Source: Streptomyces sp. SJL17-4 (GTDB lineage Bacteria; Actinomycetota; Actinomycetes; Streptomycetales; Streptomycetaceae). Taken from it: DNA of 64,000 nt. The notes below the pieces were generated by a model, which did no database searches, was not told where the DNA came from, and saw only the letters and a program-made list of their open reading frames with translations. The translations under genes were made by a program, and so were the position numbers. This document shows, piece by piece, positions 1-8,330 of this stretch (the stretch's first letter is position 1; each line of letters opens with the position of its first letter). The stretch covers positions 6,626,001 through 6,690,000 of the forward strand of contig NZ_CP104578.1 of NCBI RefSeq assembly GCF_036826855.1. Direction: 5' to 3'.

Positions 1-241
1 CCTTGCCGGTCTCGCCGAGCGCCTTGAGGGCGTTCTCCTCGCCGACCCTCCACTTGGCGGACTTGACGAACTGGAACACCCCGATCGGCCAGCCCTGGTT
101 CCAGGCGCGCAGCGCCATGCCGAACGCGGCGGTCGACTTCCCCTTGCCGACGCCCGTGTGCACCATCACCAGTGCGCGGTTGCGGCGCTGGCGGGTGGTG
201 AGACCGTCGTCGGGAACGACGGTCGGCTGTCCCTGCGGCAT
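1..241 (-). CDS. cobO: Corrinoid adenosyltransferase CobO, N-terminal part, cut by window edge
   Basis: This is the first 80 residues of the enzyme that moves the 5'-deoxyadenosyl group of ATP onto the cobalt of cob(I)yrinic acid a,c-diamide in the cytoplasm. The visible part carries the CobO-type P-loop GVGKGKST at residues 30-37, followed by AFGMALRAWNQGW and FQFVKSAKW, which fit CobA/CobO rather than the PduO family. The gene leaves the window on the left, so the rest of the protein is not seen. Its ATG shares one base with the TAA stop of the chelatase gene (TAATG), so it is the last visible gene of the riboswitch-controlled cobalamin operon and is probably translationally coupled. Confidence 0.93.
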   Translation of the reverse strand, partial: MPQGQPTVVPDDGLTTRQRRNRALVMVHTGVGKGKSTAAFGMALRAWNQGWPIGVFQFVKSAKWRVGEENALKALGETGK

Positions 242-2352
242 TAAGCGGCCCTCCATGCTGTCTGCGGTGTCTGTCCTGCTGCCTGTACGTCCCTGACGAG
301 GCCGGCGATCGAGTCGGCGCGCAGCTCGTCCAGGGTGACGGCGGTGCCGCCGAGTTCACGGGCGAGTTCACGGGCGAGCCCGAGCCGCACCGGCCCGGTC
401 TCGCAGTCCACGACGACGGAGGCGGTGCCGTCGGCGGCGTGCAGCCGCGCCGCGCGGGCGGCGAGCGCCACCGGGTCGGCGCCGCCGCCGGTGGCCCGCC
501 CGTCGGTGACGACGACGAGCAGCGGGCGGCGCGAGGGGTCCCGCAGCCGCTCGACGCGCAGGACGTCATGGGCCTTGAGGAGACCGGCCGACAGCGGGGT
601 GCGGCCACCGGTCGGGAGCTTCTCCAGCCGGGCGGCGGCCGCGTCGACGGACGAGGTCGGCGGCAGCGCGACCTCGGCGCCGCGGCCCCGGAAGGTGATG
701 AGGCCGACCTTGTCGCGCCGCTGGTAGGCGTCGAGCAGGAGCGAGAGCACCGCTCCCTTCACGGCGCTCATCCGCTGCCGGGCCGCCATCGAACCGGAGG
801 CGTCGACGGCGAAGAGCACCAGGTTCCCCTCGCGCCCCTCCCGGGTCGCCTGCCGCAGGTCGTCCCGGCGGACGACCAGGCCGGGCCCGCTCCGGCCACG
901 GGCCTTCTGGTGCGGGGCGGCGGCCTGCACGGTGGCCGCCAGGTGCAGCTTGGTCAGCGCGCCCCGGGGGCGTACGGATCCGGTGGTACGGCCGTGCTCG
1001 GTACGGGCCCGGGAGCGGCGCCCGGCCGCGCCCTCGCCCAGACCGGGAACGCTGAGCATCTTCGTACGGAAGGGCTCGGAGGCGGCGACGGCGGCGCGCT
1101 CACCGGAACCGGCGCCCTGCGGGGCGGGTTCGGGCGAAGGCGCGGGCGGGGACGTCTCCTCGGGCGCGGACGTCTCCTCGGGAGCGGGCGAGTTCTCGGC
1201 GGCGGGCCCGTCGCCCTGCGGCGGAACACCCCCACCGGGTCCGCCGTCCCCGGGACCACCGTCCCCGGGACCACCGTCACCGGGCCCGTCGGGCTCGGGG
1301 TCCTCGTCCGGGTCGACCTCCGGCTCCTGGTCCTGGTCCTGGCCCTTGAACTCCTCCAGGGTCTCGTCGAGTTTGTCCTCGTCGAGGCCGGGAGCGTCGA
1401 AGGGGGAGCGGCGCCGCCGGTGCGGGAGGGCGAGGAGGGCGGCCTGCCGTACGTCCTCGGAGGTGACCTCGGTGCGGCCGGCCCAGGCGGCCAGCGCGGT
1501 CGCGGTGCGGGCCATGACGAGGTCGGCGCGCATGCCGTCGACCTCGAAGGCGGCGCAGGTGGCGGCGATCTGGAGCAGCACGGCGTCGCCGAGCTTCACC
1601 TGGGGCAGCAACGCCCGTGCGGTGACGATCCGTTCGCGCAGCGCGGCCTCGTCCCCGGCCCAGCGGTCGGCGAAGGCGGCGGGGTCGTCCTCGAAGGCGA
1701 GCCGCCGCCGGACGACCTCGACGCGCTGCTGCGGGTCGCGCGACGCGGCGACCTCCACGGTCAGCCCGAACCGGTCGAGGAGCTGGGGCCGCAGCTCGCC
1801 CTCCTCGGGGTTCATCGTGCCGACGAGCAGGAACCGGGCGGCGTGCCGCACGGAGACGCCTTCGCGCTCGACGTACGAGGAGCCCATGGCGGCGGCGTCG
1901 AGGAGGAGGTCGATGAGGTGGTCGTGGAGCAGGTTGACCTCGTCGACGTACAGGATGCCGCGGTGCGCGTCGGCGAGGAGCCCGGGCTCGAAGGCCTTCA
2001 CGCCGTCGGCGAGCGCCTTCTCGATGTCGAGCGCGCCGACGAGCCGGTCCTCGGAGGCGCCGACGGGCAGCTCGACCATCCGCGCGGCGCGTTCGGCACC
2101 GGCGCCTGCCTCGTGCGGCCCGTCCGGGCAGCCGGGGTCGGGCGAGACCGGATCACAGCTGAACCGGCAGCCGGCGACGACCGGCACGGCGGGGAGCAGC
2201 TCGGCGAGCGCCCGCACGGCCGTGGACTTGGCGGTCCCCTTCTCCCCCCGGACGAGCACACCGCCCACGGCCGGGCTGACGGCATTGAGCAGCAGCGCGA
2301 GCCGCAGGTCGTCCATACCGACGACGGCGGTGAACGGGTACCGGGTGCTCAT
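241..2352 (-). CDS. Fused ChlI/ChlD-type cobalto/magnesium chelatase subunit
   Basis: A 703-residue ATPase subunit expected to drive metal insertion into the corrin ring by a large CobN-type subunit. Domains in order: an AAA+ ChlI-like module with Walker A GEKGTAKST near residue 37 and Walker B ILYVDEVNLL near residue 135; an acidic, Pro/Gly-rich linker (about residues 335-410) with three copies of GPGDGG; and a C-terminal von Willebrand A domain with the MIDAS motif DASGSM near residue 515. Fusion of the I and D subunits is usual for actinobacterial cobaltochelatases. It lies 46 bp downstream of cobQ and overlaps cobO. No cobN is present between cobQ and this gene or elsewhere in the window, so the metal partner is inferred from the operon. 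Confidence 0.88.
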   Translation of the reverse strand: MSTRYPFTAVVGMDDLRLALLLNAVSPAVGGVLVRGEKGTAKSTAVRALAELLPAVPVVAGCRFSCDPVSPDPGCPDGPHEAGAGAERAARMVELPVGASEDRLVGALDIEKALADGVKAFEPGLLADAHRGILYVDEVNLLHDHLIDLLLDAAAMGSSYVEREGVSVRHAARFLLVGTMNPEEGELRPQLLDRFGLTVEVAASRDPQQRVEVVRRRLAFEDDPAAFADRWAGDEAALRERIVTARALLPQVKLGDAVLLQIAATCAAFEVDGMRADLVMARTATALAAWAGRTEVTSEDVRQAALLALPHRRRRSPFDAPGLDEDKLDETLEEFKGQDQDQEPEVDPDEDPEPDGPGDGGPGDGGPGDGGPGGGVPPQGDGPAAENSPAPEETSAPEETSPPAPSPEPAPQGAGSGERAAVAASEPFRTKMLSVPGLGEGAAGRRSRARTEHGRTTGSVRPRGALTKLHLAATVQAAAPHQKARGRSGPGLVVRRDDLRQATREGREGNLVLFAVDASGSMAARQRMSAVKGAVLSLLLDAYQRRDKVGLITFRGRGAEVALPPTSSVDAAAARLEKLPTGGRTPLSAGLLKAHDVLRVERLRDPSRRPLLVVVTDGRATGGGADPVALAARAARLHAADGTASVVVDCETGPVRLGLARELARELGGTAVTLDELRADSIAGLVRDVQAAGQTPQTAWRAA

Positions 2353-2398
2353 CGGTCGGTCACTCCTTCAACTCGTTGATGTTCGGCGGTCGTCATGC

Positions 2399-3907
2399 TC
2401 ACGGCGCACCCGGCGGCACGAACGGCAGCCCCGCCGGGGCCCCCTCCTCGATCAGCCGCAGCAGCGCGTCCGTGTCCGCGTGCTCCTCGATCAGGTCGCC
2501 GAGCCGGTCGAGCTGCTCCTCCCGCAGCGCCCCGAACGACGTGTCGGGAGCCGGCACGAACCGCCGCCCGGCCGCCGCCGCGACCTCCCGCAGGAAGGCC
2601 CGCCGGAACCCGTCGCTCTCCAGGGAGCCGTGCCAGTGCGTGCCCCACACGGAGCCGACCCGGCACCCGTCCAAGAACGACTCCCCACCGTCCACCGACG
2701 CGACGCCGTGGTGGATCTCGTACCCCTCGACCCGCTCCCCGAGTGCCTCGCCGACGGGCCGCGCCAGGGTCTTCTCGCGCGCGAACCGCACCCGTACGGG
2801 CAGCAGCCCGAGCCCGTCGACGGTCCCGGCCTTCGACTCGACCTCGTCCTCGATGTGCTCGCCGAGCACCTGGTAGCCGCCGCAGATCCCGAGCACCGGC
2901 CGCCCCTCGGCGGCCCGCCGGGCCAGCGCGTCCGCGAGGCCGCGCTCCCGCAGCCACGCCAGCGCCTTGACCGTCCCCCGGGTGCCCGGCACGACGACCA
3001 GGTCCGCGTCGACGAGTTCCTCGGCCCGGTCCACGAACCGGACGACGACGCCCGGCTCGGCGGCCAGCGCGTCCACGTCCGTGAAGTTCGACATCAGGGG
3101 TACGGCGCAGACCGCGACCCGCAGCACGTCCTCGCCGAACGGCGGCGCGACGACCGACTCGCGCACCGCGCCGCGCAGCGAGACCCGGAGCCCGTCCTCC
3201 TCGTCGATGCCGAGCCCGTGGGCGTACGGCAGGACGCCGAAGGTCCGTCTCCCGGTCAGCCCGTGGAGCATGTCGAGGCCGGGTTCGAGGAGGGTCACGT
3301 CACCCCGGAACTTGTTCACGAGGTAGCCGGCCACCAGCGACTGGTCCTCGGGGCTCAGCAGCGCCGTCGTCCCGAAGAACTGGGCGAAGACCCCGCCCCG
3401 GTCGATGTCGCCGACCACGACCACCGGCAGCCGCGCGGCCCGCGCGATGCCCATGTTCACGATGTCCGTGCGCCGCAGGTTGATCTCGGCCGGACTGCCC
3501 GCCCCCTCGCAGATCACGGCGTCGTACATGCCCCGGAGTTCCTCCAGGCACGCCATCACCGGCTCGAAGAGTTCCTTCTGCCGCCCCCCGTGGTAGCCGC
3601 GGGCGGACAGCTCGCCCACCGGCTTGCCCATCAGGACGACCTGGCTGGAGCGGTCGCTGCCCGGCTTGAGCAGCACCGGGTTCATCAGGGCGGTCGGCTC
3701 CACCCGCGCGGCCTGCGCCTGCATGGCCTGGGCGCGGCCGATCTCGGCGCCCTCGCGGGTCACGAAGGAGTTGAGGGACATGTTCTGCCCCTTGAACGGC
3801 GCCACCTTCAGGCCCTTGCGGACCAGCCAGCGGCAGATGCCGGCCGTCACGACGCTCTTGCCGGCGTCGGACGTGGTCCCGGCGACGAGCAGCCCCCCAC
3901 CCCTCAT
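2399..3907 (-). CDS. cobQ: Cobyric acid synthase CobQ (glutamine-dependent amidase)
   Basis: Adenosylcobyric acid synthase amidates the b, d, e and g carboxylates of adenosylcobyrinic acid a,c-diamide using glutamine and ATP. The 502-residue protein has the expected length. An N-terminal dethiobiotin-synthetase-like ATPase fold carries GTTSDAGKS at residues 10-18 and FKGQNMSLNS shortly after; the C-terminal class I amidotransferase domain has the nucleophile Cys in LGICGGYQ near residue 341 and a His in THWHGSLE near residue 424. The start was chosen at the ATG overlapping the cobD stop (ATGA); a longer frame upstream is only a shadow of cobD. It is the second gene of the operon and is coupled to cobD. 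Confidence 0.95.
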   Translation of the reverse strand: MRGGGLLVAGTTSDAGKSVVTAGICRWLVRKGLKVAPFKGQNMSLNSFVTREGAEIGRAQAMQAQAARVEPTALMNPVLLKPGSDRSSQVVLMGKPVGELSARGYHGGRQKELFEPVMACLEELRGMYDAVICEGAGSPAEINLRRTDIVNMGIARAARLPVVVVGDIDRGGVFAQFFGTTALLSPEDQSLVAGYLVNKFRGDVTLLEPGLDMLHGLTGRRTFGVLPYAHGLGIDEEDGLRVSLRGAVRESVVAPPFGEDVLRVAVCAVPLMSNFTDVDALAAEPGVVVRFVDRAEELVDADLVVVPGTRGTVKALAWLRERGLADALARRAAEGRPVLGICGGYQVLGEHIEDEVESKAGTVDGLGLLPVRVRFAREKTLARPVGEALGERVEGYEIHHGVASVDGGESFLDGCRVGSVWGTHWHGSLESDGFRRAFLREVAAAAGRRFVPAPDTSFGALREEQLDRLGDLIEEHADTDALLRLIEEGAPAGLPFVPPGAP

Positions 3908-4878
3908 GCGTTCCTCCGCTTCAGCGCGCTCACGATGGTCCGGCCGCCCACGCAGGCGGCCAGGGTCAGTCCGGTGATCCGGCGGGAGAGCCGGACCGCC
4001 CGGTCGATGTCGGCCACCTCGACGGCCCGCCCGGTCCCGTTGAGCACGGGCCGGTGCTCGACCCGTCCGGCGTACGACAGGGTGCCCCCGAGGCGTACGC
4101 CGAGGGCGCCCGCGAAGGAGGCCTCGACGGGGCCCGCGTTGGGGCTGGGGTGCTTCGCCGCGTCGGTTCGCCAGGCGTTGAGCGCACCGCGCGGGTTTCC
4201 GCCGGCGACGGTCGCGAGGACGGCCGTCAGCCGGGCCCCGGGCCAGCCGGCCACGTCGTCGAGCCGGGCCGAGGCCCAGCCGAAGCGGCGGTGGCGCGGC
4301 GACTTGTGGCCGACCATCGCGTCGAGGGTGTTGACGGCCCGGAAGCCGACGAGGCCGGGTACGCCCGCGACCGCGCCCCAGAAGAGGGCGCCGACCACGG
4401 CGTCGGAGGTGTTCTCGGCGACCGATTCGACGACCGCGCGGGCCATCGCGGGTCCGTCCAGGGACTGCGGGTCGCGCCCGCAGAGATGCGGCAGCCGCTC
4501 CCGGGCGACGTCCAGGTCCCCGGCGGCGAGCGCGCCGCCGATCGCGCGGGCCTCCCGGCCCAGGGTCGTACCGCCGACGACCGCCCACACGGAGGCGGCG
4601 GTCAGGGCGACGGCGGCGGCCGGCCGGTTCCGTACGGCCCGGGCGGCGAGCGCTCCGAGGGCGACGGTGGAGCCGGCGCAGACGGCGGTGTGCAGGGCAC
4701 CCCAGCCGCGGTGGTCGTGGTGGAGGCGGTTCTCGACCGCGGCGGCCGCCCGGCCGAACGCGGCGACGGGATGTCCGCGGCGTGGATCGCCGACGAGCAG
4801 ATCGACGGCGAGACCCGCGGCCGCTCCGTACGCGAATCCGTCCGGGGACAGGCGGCTGGTACTGCTGCGGCCGGGCAT
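3904..4878 (-). CDS. cobD: Adenosylcobinamide-phosphate synthase CobD/CbiB
   Basis: CobD is an integral membrane enzyme that joins adenosylcobyric acid to (R)-1-amino-2-propanol phosphate (or the free amino alcohol). The 324-residue product has the family N-terminus LAVDLLVGDPRRGHPVAAFG and later NTSDAVVGALFWGAVAG and DAMVGHKS blocks, with several hydrophobic helices. I chose the ATG at 4878 because GAGG lies nine bases upstream; a GTG at 4893 in the same frame has no good Shine-Dalgarno sequence. It is the first gene after the cobalamin riboswitch, whose 3' end is about 40 bases upstream, so riboswitch folding could directly hide this ribosome binding site. Confidence 0.93.
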   Translation of the reverse strand: MPGRSSTSRLSPDGFAYGAAAGLAVDLLVGDPRRGHPVAAFGRAAAAVENRLHHDHRGWGALHTAVCAGSTVALGALAARAVRNRPAAAVALTAASVWAVVGGTTLGREARAIGGALAAGDLDVARERLPHLCGRDPQSLDGPAMARAVVESVAENTSDAVVGALFWGAVAGVPGLVGFRAVNTLDAMVGHKSPRHRRFGWASARLDDVAGWPGARLTAVLATVAGGNPRGALNAWRTDAAKHPSPNAGPVEASFAGALGVRLGGTLSYAGRVEHRPVLNGTGRAVEVADIDRAVRLSRRITGLTLAACVGGRTIVSALKRRNA

Positions 4879-4917
4879 GGCGCATGTCCTCACTCAGGGT
4901 CCGCGCCCTGGATCGAC

Positions 4918-5085
4918 GTGACCGGCGGCGAGAGTTCCTGGCTCCCGGACCCTTCGGATCCGGTCACAGTGGCGGGACCGCGCCGGATTCGCACCGGACT
5001 TCCTCTACTGCCGCCGTAATGGCCTCGGCAGTCCACCACGGCCCGAGAACACCCGTCAACTCACTCTTGACCTGCACCGGGTCAC
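4918..5085 (-). promoter_or_regulatory. Cobalamin riboswitch upstream of cobD-cobQ-chelatase-cobO
   Basis: Read on the minus strand, this segment has the diagnostic B12 box GCCACTGT (4966-4973), preceded by GGAAGTCCGGTGCGAATCCG, and followed by GAGCCAGGAACTC. The two ends pair as a P1 stem (GTGACCCGG near 5085 with CCGGTCAC near 4918). These are the conserved elements of the cobalamin (B12) riboswitch family. The element ends about 40 bases before the cobD start, so translational repression by hiding the ribosome binding site is the simplest mechanism, although I cannot exclude an effect on transcription. The exact 5' boundary is approximate. Confidence 0.92.
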
Positions 5086-5109
5086 TGTGCGAAGCACCAC
5101 AAACACGGC

Positions 5110-5150
5110 GGCGGGGCGGTCCGCACCCCGAAGGTACGGACCGCCCCGCC
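5110..5150 (-). terminator. Hairpin terminator of the pit operon
   Basis: A perfect 14-bp inverted repeat (GGCGGGGCGGTCCG and its complement) separated by 13 bases lies just after the stop of the small membrane protein gene. There is no U-tract, as is common in Streptomyces. It separates the pit transcript from the cobalamin riboswitch. Confidence 0.75.
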
Positions 5151-5166
5151 GGTCACGCTCGGACCG

Positions 5167-5388
5167 TCAGACGACGATCAGGTAGATGCCGTACGCCACG
5201 GCCGAGAGGCACAGGGCGAAGCAGGCGTAGGCGCCGGTGCGGGCCAGGGTGGCGGAGCCTCCCTGGGCGGCGGCCTGCTCCTGCTTGGAGAGGCCGATGA
5301 TGCCGAGGGTGAAGAGGCCCACCAGGGCGACGGTCGCCACGAGGCTGACTCCGAAGACGGAGCCGAGAGCTGCCCAGTCGATCTTCAT
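5167..5388 (-). CDS. Small two-helix membrane protein downstream of pit
   Basis: A 73-residue protein with two hydrophobic segments (about residues 10-33 and 50-72) flanking a short polar loop, EQAAAQGGS. There is no signal peptide cleavage motif, so it probably stays in the membrane as a hairpin. It starts 12 bases after the pit stop and ends just before a strong hairpin, so it shares the pit transcript and PHO box. I do not recognise a named family; its position suggests an accessory to the phosphate transporter, which is inference only. Confidence 0.8.
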   Translation of the reverse strand: MKIDWAALGSVFGVSLVATVALVGLFTLGIIGLSKQEQAAAQGGSATLARTGAYACFALCLSAVAYGIYLIVV

Positions 5389-5400
5389 GTCGTTCGTTCC

Positions 5401-6681
5401 TTACACCGCTGCGGCGGGGGCGGGGGGCGCGGCCGGGTCGGTGGGAGCCGGTGCGGGGATGGTGGTCTTGAGCTCCTCGTCCGCGACGGCGGCGACGGAA
5501 CCGGCGGCCGGCGGCGGGGTGACGGCCGCGATCGCGGTGGTCACCACACCCGCGGGCTCGGCGGCAGTGTCGTCGCCGTCGGCGGCGGCGTTCACGTTGT
5601 TGTGGTCGACCGGCTTGCGGCGGGACAGTGACCAGATGACGCCCGAGCCGGCGACGAGCAGGACCGCGACGGCGGCGATGCCCCAGGGGCCCTGCTTGGT
5701 GAGGAACTCGGCACCGGCGGCGACCAGGCCCGCGGCGGGCAGGGTCAGACCCCAGGCGACGAACATCCGGGTCGCGGTCGACCAGCGGACGACACCGCCC
5801 TTGCGGCCGAGACCGGCGCCCATCACGGCACCCGAGCAGGACTGGGTGGTGGAGAGGGAGAAGCCGAGGTTCGAGGAGGCCAGGATGACCGTGGCGGCGC
5901 TGGTCTGGGCGGCGAAGCCCTGCTGCGGCCGGAGGTCGGTGAGGCCCTTGCCCATGGTGCGGATGATGCGCCAGCCACCGAGGTAGGTGCCCAGGGCGAT
6001 CGCGACACCGGCGGAGACGATGACCCACATCGGCGGGTTGGAGCCGGGGGCGAGGACGCCGCCGGTGACCAGGGCCAGGGTGATGATGCCCATCGTCTTC
6101 TGGGCGTCGTTGGTGCCGTGGGCGAGGGAGACGAGACCGGCGGAGGCGATCTGGCCGACCCGGTAGCCCTTGGCGGTGTGCTTCTCGTCGGTCTTGGCGC
6201 CGATCTTGTACGTCAGCCGGGTGGCCAGCATCGCGGCGAGGCCGGCGACGAGCGGCGCGGCGACGGCCGGGATGAGGACCTTGGTGACGATGGTGGAGCC
6301 GTTCACGGCCGACCAGCCGGCCGACATGACCGCGGCACCGATGAGACCGCCGAAGAGGGCGTGGGAGGAGCTGGACGGAAGTCCGAGCAGCCAGGTCAGG
6401 AGATTCCAGAGGATCGCGCCGACCAGCGCCGCGAAGATCACCTCTGTACGAATGCCCTCTTCGTTGATGATCCCGCCGGAGATCGTCTTGGCGACCTCCA
6501 CGGACAGGAACGCGCCGACGAGGTTCAGCACGGCGGACATGGCCACCGCCGTCTTCGGCTTGAGAGCACCGGTCGAGATGGTCGTCGCCATCGCGTTCGC
6601 GGTGTCGTGGAAACCGTTCGTGAAATCGAACACGAGAGCTGTCACGACCACAATGGCGAGCAGCAGCGTGATGTGTTCCAT
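5401..6681 (-). CDS. pit: Low-affinity inorganic phosphate transporter, PiT family
   Basis: A 426-residue PiT permease that imports metal-phosphate complexes, driven by the proton gradient. The family signature GFHDTANAMATT lies at residues 23-34, and the second repeat contains HGTNDAQKTMG. The duplicated PiT fold with about ten membrane helices is present, followed by a low-complexity Ala/Pro-rich tail that is probably cytoplasmic. The start ATG at 6681 lies 48 bases downstream of a two-unit PHO box, so expression is expected to respond to PhoP. It is followed closely by a 73-residue membrane protein. It resembles the Pho-controlled pitH2 of S. coelicolor, judged from memory. Confidence 0.93.
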   Translation of the reverse strand: MEHITLLLAIVVVTALVFDFTNGFHDTANAMATTISTGALKPKTAVAMSAVLNLVGAFLSVEVAKTISGGIINEEGIRTEVIFAALVGAILWNLLTWLLGLPSSSSHALFGGLIGAAVMSAGWSAVNGSTIVTKVLIPAVAAPLVAGLAAMLATRLTYKIGAKTDEKHTAKGYRVGQIASAGLVSLAHGTNDAQKTMGIITLALVTGGVLAPGSNPPMWVIVSAGVAIALGTYLGGWRIIRTMGKGLTDLRPQQGFAAQTSAATVILASSNLGFSLSTTQSCSGAVMGAGLGRKGGVVRWSTATRMFVAWGLTLPAAGLVAAGAEFLTKQGPWGIAAVAVLLVAGSGVIWSLSRRKPVDHNNVNAAADGDDTAAEPAGVVTTAIAAVTPPPAAGSVAAVADEELKTTIPAPAPTDPAAPPAPAAAV

Positions 6682-7124
6682 TTACCCAGGCAATCGTTTG
6701 AGGTCAGTGGCTGGACGAACGTAAGCAACCTGAGTGAACGGAAGGTGAACTGGGTCGGGCGTTGTGGTGTCTCAAACCGGCGTCAAGGGATTCCGTTTAC
6801 GGCTCCGGCCCGTCGGCTGTCCACGATGCGGTCACCCCGCAACCCCGGGTAATACCGGCTATCACCGGGCACATGCGACCTGCCCCGGTTCCTCCTCCGC
6901 CACCCGGTTCCGACCCCTGGACGGAACCATCCGACCGGGGGACCCCGCGGACGAGACCCATGTCACTCTCCCGGAGGGCCCGCGGGCCCCGGCGGGCCAC
7001 GGCACGCCCCGTGCGCGAAGACCCCGCCCGCACCTCCCCTCCCGGCCTCCCCTCCGGCCCCCCGGCCGGGGCCGTACGGGTCCCACCGGTGGCAGTCCGC
7101 CCCCACCCTGCCGAGACTGGGAGC
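6682..7124. other. Intergenic region between divergent pit and hydrolase genes
   Basis: This 443-bp stretch holds the PHO box and promoter of pit on the minus strand and, by position, the promoter of the hydrolase gene on the plus strand. Open frames run through its right part in phase with the hydrolase (an ATG at 6960), but they lack a Shine-Dalgarno sequence and the translation is Arg/Pro-rich, so I treat the 5' part as noncoding. I see no tRNA, repeat or strong hairpin. Confidence 0.6.
6729..6750 (-). promoter_or_regulatory. PHO box (PhoP binding site) upstream of pit
   Basis: On the minus strand, two adjacent 11-base direct repeat units read GTTCACCTTCC (6750-6740) and GTTCACTCAGG (6739-6729). 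They match the known Streptomyces PHO box unit, which starts GTTCACC. The site is 48 bases upstream of the pit start codon, in the position expected for PhoP activation. A third unit further downstream is too degenerate to call. Confidence 0.85.
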
Positions 7125-8252
7125 GTGCGCCCGGCTACAGCGACGGCAGCGGCCGTCACCACTCTGCTCGGTGTCGGCGCGGCCGCGTTCGCGGTCGGCC
7201 GGTACGCCAGCGACGTCGCCCTCAAGGCGCCGTCCGGACGTCCCCTGCCCGGGGATCCCAAACTCACCGTGCACGCCACGGGCCCCGAACGGATCACCCT
7301 CACCCGCAGCCTCGCCTCGCTGCGCCCCGGGACGTACGGAATGGAGGGGCACGGCCAGCACGCCGTCGTCGGCCCCGTCCTCGACCGGGTCCCGCACACC
7401 GCGGACACCGTCGTCCGGCGCCTCGAACGCGTCGAACGCGGGGTGCTCGGTCCCGGCTCCCGCGTCCGCCTCACCCCCCAGCTGCACATCGGCACGCCGA
7501 TCAGCGCCCTCGGGCTCGCCCACGAAGACGTCGAGATCCCCGGCGAGCTCGGCCCGCTGCCGGCCTGGCTGGTGGCCGCGCCCCGCACCACCTGGGTGAT
7601 CGCCCTGCACGGGCTCGGCACCACCCGCGAGCACCCGCTGAACGTCGTCCCCTTCTTCAACCGCCGCAAGATCCCCGTCCTCGTCCCCGCCTACCGCGGC
7701 GACGAGGGGGCACCCGCCTCCCCGGACGGCCTCGCCCACCTCGGCGACTCCGAGTGGCGCGACGTCGACGCCGCCATCCGCTACGCCGTCCACCGGGGCG
7801 CTTCCAAGATCGTGCTGCACGGCTGGGGGACCGGGGCCTCGATGGCCCTGCGCGCCGCCGCCGAGTCGGGCGTACGCGACCGGATCAGCGGCCTCGTCCT
7901 CGACTCGCCCGTCCTGGACTGGGAGGCCACCCTCCGCAACCTCGCCGCGGCCCGCCACGTCCCCACCCCCCTGCTCCCGCTCGCCGTCCGTGCCGCCCAG
8001 GGCAGGACCGGGCCGCACGGCGACCTCCTGGAGGCCGCCGCCGAACCGGGCGCGCTGCGCGTCCCCGTGCTCCTCTTCCACGGCCCCGACGACACCATCG
8101 CCCCCTGGGAGCCGTCCGTCGAACTCGCCGCCCGCCGCCCCGATCTGGTCACCCTCCAGACCGTCCGGTACGCCCCGCACGCGGCGATGTGGAACGCCGA
8201 CCCGGTCCGCTACGAGGAGGCCCTGCGCCGCTTCCTCACCCCGCTCCTCTAG
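7125..8252 (+). CDS. Alpha/beta-hydrolase-fold protein lacking the nucleophile serine
   Basis: A 375-residue protein with an N-terminal membrane-anchor-like segment (TAAAVTTLLGVGAAAFAVG) and a C-terminal alpha/beta hydrolase fold. The oxyanion block WVIALHGLGTTREH, a possible acid Asp in FHGPDDTIAPW and a His in YAPHAAMWN are present. At the nucleophile elbow, however, the sequence is HGWGTGAS: Gly occupies residue 235 where the family has Ser. The protein may therefore be a non-catalytic relative or use another residue. GTG 7125 is preferred as start because the protein then begins just before the hydrophobic segment; ATG 6960 is an in-frame alternative. It is monocistronic and divergent from pit. 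Confidence 0.8.
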   Translation: MRPATATAAAVTTLLGVGAAAFAVGRYASDVALKAPSGRPLPGDPKLTVHATGPERITLTRSLASLRPGTYGMEGHGQHAVVGPVLDRVPHTADTVVRRLERVERGVLGPGSRVRLTPQLHIGTPISALGLAHEDVEIPGELGPLPAWLVAAPRTTWVIALHGLGTTREHPLNVVPFFNRRKIPVLVPAYRGDEGAPASPDGLAHLGDSEWRDVDAAIRYAVHRGASKIVLHGWGTGASMALRAAAESGVRDRISGLVLDSPVLDWEATLRNLAAARHVPTPLLPLAVRAAQGRTGPHGDLLEAAAEPGALRVPVLLFHGPDDTIAPWEPSVELAARRPDLVTLQTVRYAPHAAMWNADPVRYEEALRRFLTPLL

Positions 8253-8330
8253 GGGCCCGGCAGCGGGCGGCGAGGACGGCACGGCCGATTCCGATTGGGC
8301 TTTCGGGCCGTCAGCGGGAAGACTGCCCCC

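Noticed and set aside
439..2379. Long plus-strand reading frame opposite the chelatase gene, and similar ones at 932-4921, 38964-41822 and 41696-43174
   Set aside because: These are antisense shadows produced by third-position GC bias. Their translations are Arg/Gly/Pro/Ala-rich without motifs, while the opposite strand carries recognisable enzymes.
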